From Anseranas semipalmata (lineage: Eukaryota; Chordata; Aves; Anseriformes; Anseranatidae): 64,000 nt of DNA. The notes beneath the pieces were generated by a model. That model did not search any database. It saw only the letters and a program-made list of their open reading frames with translations, and was not told where the DNA came from. The DNA is taken from NCBI GenBank assembly GCA_013399115.1, contig VXAA01004003.1, positions 1 to 64,000 of the forward strand, in the 5' to 3' direction. Shown here piece by piece: positions 60,760 through 64,000 of the stretch. The position numbers and the translations under genes are program-made. How positions within the stretch are numbered: the first letter of the stretch is position 1; every line of letters begins with the position of its first letter.

Positions 60760-63700
60760 CTGAAAAAACATATGGAAACAAAATGAACTGCTGAAGAGAA
60801 CAAAGGCAAAAAATAGAGTGATAAAGCATGGGTTGTCACTGATTATACAGAAATCAGAGTAAACCGCCAATTGTATTTTTGCTCTTCAGAAAGTGATATA
60901 CATCTATCTTGTTTTCTTCCCAAACGGTCAGGCAATTCGGCGGGCACACATCTTATAAAAATTCTCAATTTAATTTATTACATACAGTCAAATCATTCAG
61001 GAAGGAACCAAGGATCTTGCATTTTCATAGGGCACAGACAGAATAGCATGCCCATGCAGTTTTAATGTTATAATGAAGACTTAACATCACTGGAAGTTAA
61101 TGTGTGTCACTGTGTGTTTCAAGGCAAGACATCTTAATCAATAAGCTTCAAAAACTTCTGAAATACCACAACAAGTTTGATCCAAGTTCCCACAGAATGA
61201 GAATGGGAAGGAAAAAGAACATGAGAAAGCAGAAAGCTGACTCTTCAGTGAAGGAGATGAGGATAATATATCTACCCCTATTTTTCTCAGTCCCTACAAC
61301 TGCTATACACGTACCTCAGACTTGTGCAACATGATGAGCACAAAGCACTCCCAAGACAAACCATGGACACTTCATTAGAGGAAATCCACTAGTAACAGGA
61401 ATAATTTAAGTTAATGGTACAAAACTTGTCTCTGTCATCTCTGGACTTATTGAATCAGAAGTTCAATATCACTTCAGATCTTATATCATATTATCAACAT
61501 AAGCCAGGATTAGAAGGTTAAAAGTAGTTTCATAAGCACAACAGAACTCTCTTGGAAAGACCAATTTTTTGTTTCAGTAACAATTTACTGTTCAGCTACT
61601 GGAAATTGCACAAGCTGAAGAAAATTAAATTATACTAGATAAAATATGTAATCTTGAGCAAATGTATCAAAGCTATATTAGCTCTAGGCAGTGCAGAAGA
61701 ATCACTAAAGCCTGCTGAACTCAAATGTTCAGTCAATAGAAATCTCTGGACAATGCAGAGAGAAACTTAAGAAATATCTTTAGTTAAAAGAAATATAATT
61801 GTATAGATCAGGATTCTTTTACCTTACTCCTCCACAACTACCAGCAGATTTCTTAGGCTCGACTGAATGAGTATGTAGGGTGCATGTTCAAACCAGCTAT
61901 GTTCCAAATTCTCTTCCTCTACCAAATTTGCTATTGTAGCTGCTTTTGCAGCTAAAAGTCTAGAAGAACGCTTAAGGGGAATTCTTCAAAGCAGTGTATG
62001 GAAGGTATGCGCTCTAATCCCCTAAGAAATAATAGGATTTGTTTGCATACCTCCCACTAATCGCTTGGAAAATGTACACCTTCATGTTCTTCATTTCTGA
62101 TTGCCAATCTGAAAATAAATCCCCAGTGTACTATGCTTTAGTTGAAAGGAAAGCTGTCGCAATTGGAAAATAATTTATCAGACTTGAACAAAAATCTATT
62201 TAACTTTCATTCATTTTATATAATTTCCTTGGCTAATTCTGCTCATTATGCAGAGATATATGCATTTAAACAAAGGCTTACTCTTTTATACCTCATCACC
62301 TTTACCCATCCAATCTTACAATACAGTCATGCTACTAGAATGTATTTTTGCTATCTGTTTTATGGCAGCTAAATGATGTAAAAAAAAGCATTAAAATGCG
62401 ATTTCACAGCATGATTGAGCAGAAGAAGCTGTCTTGCAAAGATGAAGTGTATTGTTCTGAGTAAAGTAATCTTTGAATAGCAGAACCAGGAAACAAGAAC
62501 AACTAGCAAACTCAGCATCTTCTTTTATTCTCTCTCACCTCCCCATCATTTCCAGTTTTTTCCAGTCTAACAATCCTGCCAGCTGATTTGGGTAGTAACA
62601 CTTCCAAGAGATGTAACATTTGCTGCCCTTTAGTGCTTTCTGTTAAGCTCTGCCTGATATATTTGAAATCTAGTCAAAATCTGTTACCAACAGTACACAA
62701 AACAAAATCATAAGACTATTTGAGAACCTAAATTCAATTTATTTTCATAGGTTCTGTGTGTTTATTTTTTGTTGGTTTTGGTTTTTAGAATTTTAATTTT
62801 TCAGCTCTTATGCAAAACCAAAAGGGCTAGCACTTTCCCTTTATATAAAGAACTCGATCTGTTTTTGTGAGTTAAATGCTTTAGGCTAAAACAAATAAAA
62901 CAAACCACCACCATCCTTACTATCATCTCTCCCTTAAGAGTTGATAATATTTGGCAACATTGTCCCAAGCATGAAATCACCTTCAATCCTGAGCTAACTT
63001 TTTGGATTGGATGGTCCAAGCCAGAAGGCAAAATGATGAAGAGGGCTGGAATGCGAAGGGCTGGAACCACATGTAAATCAAGTCATCACTGTAAACGTGA
63101 TGAGTAACCTCAGAACTGAATGGCATAAGAACAGTATAAATTATCAAAAAGCTCAGTATTACCTTTGTTTTCCTCTTCATGGATGTTCTCTGACCAGGTT
63201 ACAAGCCCCTTCTCCACACCTTTTTCCCCCTCATTTAAATCCCCTCTCACCTCTGACTAGTCACTAGAAATAACAGCTAGCATATTTTTTTTTCTTTTCA
63301 GCTCCACTATCTTATCTATTTTTAAGCCTTATCTTAAAGGTGATTGACACTGTAAACTGCTTCATAAAGCCTTCGTTTTCTACTACTTCATCTTTTACTT
63401 GGTCTATGAGCCTGGCCTTGCCAAACCATCCAGTGATTTCAGCATTAGAAACCCAGCCGGTCAGAAATCATTTGGCAATGTAAACCGTTGGGAGATGCTT
63501 TACACAAACCCTGCTTAACAGAGGTTGGTTTGTTGTACAAAAGGATGCATCATCTAGACAATTACAATCTGTAAATATTTTTCTCACTTGTTTGTACCAA
63601 TACAGATTGAATTTCTACCAGAAATATCTATTATTTATAATATTTATTTGTGATTTATATTCAGACTGGAATGCTTCAGAGCAAGAAATTCTGTGTTTAT

Positions 63701-63761
63701 TCAGTACCAAGAAATGAGAATCCAATAATGAGAAGTTACACCTTCTCAGTGCTACACTAAA

Positions 63762-63796
<35 letters not shown>

Positions 63797-64000
63797 AAAG
63801 AAAAAGAAAAAAAGATTCCCGACATACTCACTCACTATATTTTTTCCCTCAGTATACACAGATTCAGGATACGTCTTTATGCAGTTTTCTTCTCATTAAC
63901 GTCTGCCTGATGCTGGTAGATCCTGAGGTGAATTGACCTGCTTTTCCCAACACACGGTTGCTGTTATCAGCCAATACTAGCTAGGCACATGCATTCGTTA
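60760..64000 (-). other. ZFYVE28 intron continuing off the right edge
   Basis: Sequence upstream (minus strand) of the first visible exon. AT-rich, with a 30-base poly-A at 63765-63794. No convincing exon was found. The large internal exon expected from the human gene must lie further right. Confidence 0.75.
63765..63794 (+). repeat. Poly-A tract, 30 bases
   Basis: Longest A run in the window, followed by an A/G-rich tail. No SINE or LINE body is recognised beside it. Confidence 0.95.

Noticed and set aside
1..64000. tRNA, snRNA, microRNA or CRISPR features
   Set aside because: No B-box/cloverleaf, known snRNA start, convincing long hairpin or spaced repeat array could be supported by eye.

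Overview
The window looks like nuclear DNA from a bird. It carries CR1 non-LTR retrotransposon 3' ends of the avian type (the clearest at about 42290-42760 and 21892-22032) and a fragment of what looks like an avian endogenous-retrovirus LTR (about 27015-27250). It has few interspersed repeats and many mono-, tri- and pentanucleotide repeats, and its one recognisable gene has vertebrate GT-AG introns. I see no bacterial-type operons, CRISPR arrays or phage. The species cannot be fixed from the sequence alone.

The right half (about 30650-64000) is the 3' part of one minus-strand gene, which I identify as ZFYVE28 (LST2, lateral signaling target protein 2 homolog). Six consecutive coding exons can be read with intact consensus splice sites and matching phases: 60655-60759, 47032-47186, 46350-46466, 45209-45313, 32927-33030 and 32568-32699. 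Together they encode the last 238 or so residues: a serine-rich linker, a conserved helical segment, and the complete C-terminal FYVE zinc finger up to the stop at 32568-32570. The N-terminal two thirds lie beyond position 64000. A 3' UTR of about 1.9 kb probably follows, ending near an AATAAA at 30674-30679 (minus). The introns are AT-rich and hold microsatellites, one CR1 copy and one perfect inverted repeat.

The left half (1 to about 30600) has no gene I can recognise and is more GC-rich. In human, MXD4 lies beyond the 3' end of ZFYVE28; I found no MXD4 exon here, so it is probably left of position 1. This part has several unexplained signals. They are a CpG-rich block at 23020-23540 with a minus-strand TATA box, a cluster of splice-like sites, homeodomain-type sites and a small ORF at 11980-12600, a GC-rich exon-like ORF at 2782-2911 (minus), a large (GGAAA)n tract at 17564-17865, and a cluster of octamer motifs at 28254-28335.

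I did not find a clearly new biological system. The most useful leads are the orphan CpG/TATA block, the 12-kb splice/CNE cluster, and a NAGNAG tandem acceptor inside ZFYVE28. Functional statements about ZFYVE28 come from the known family; its identity rests on recognising the protein sequence by eye, not on a database search.
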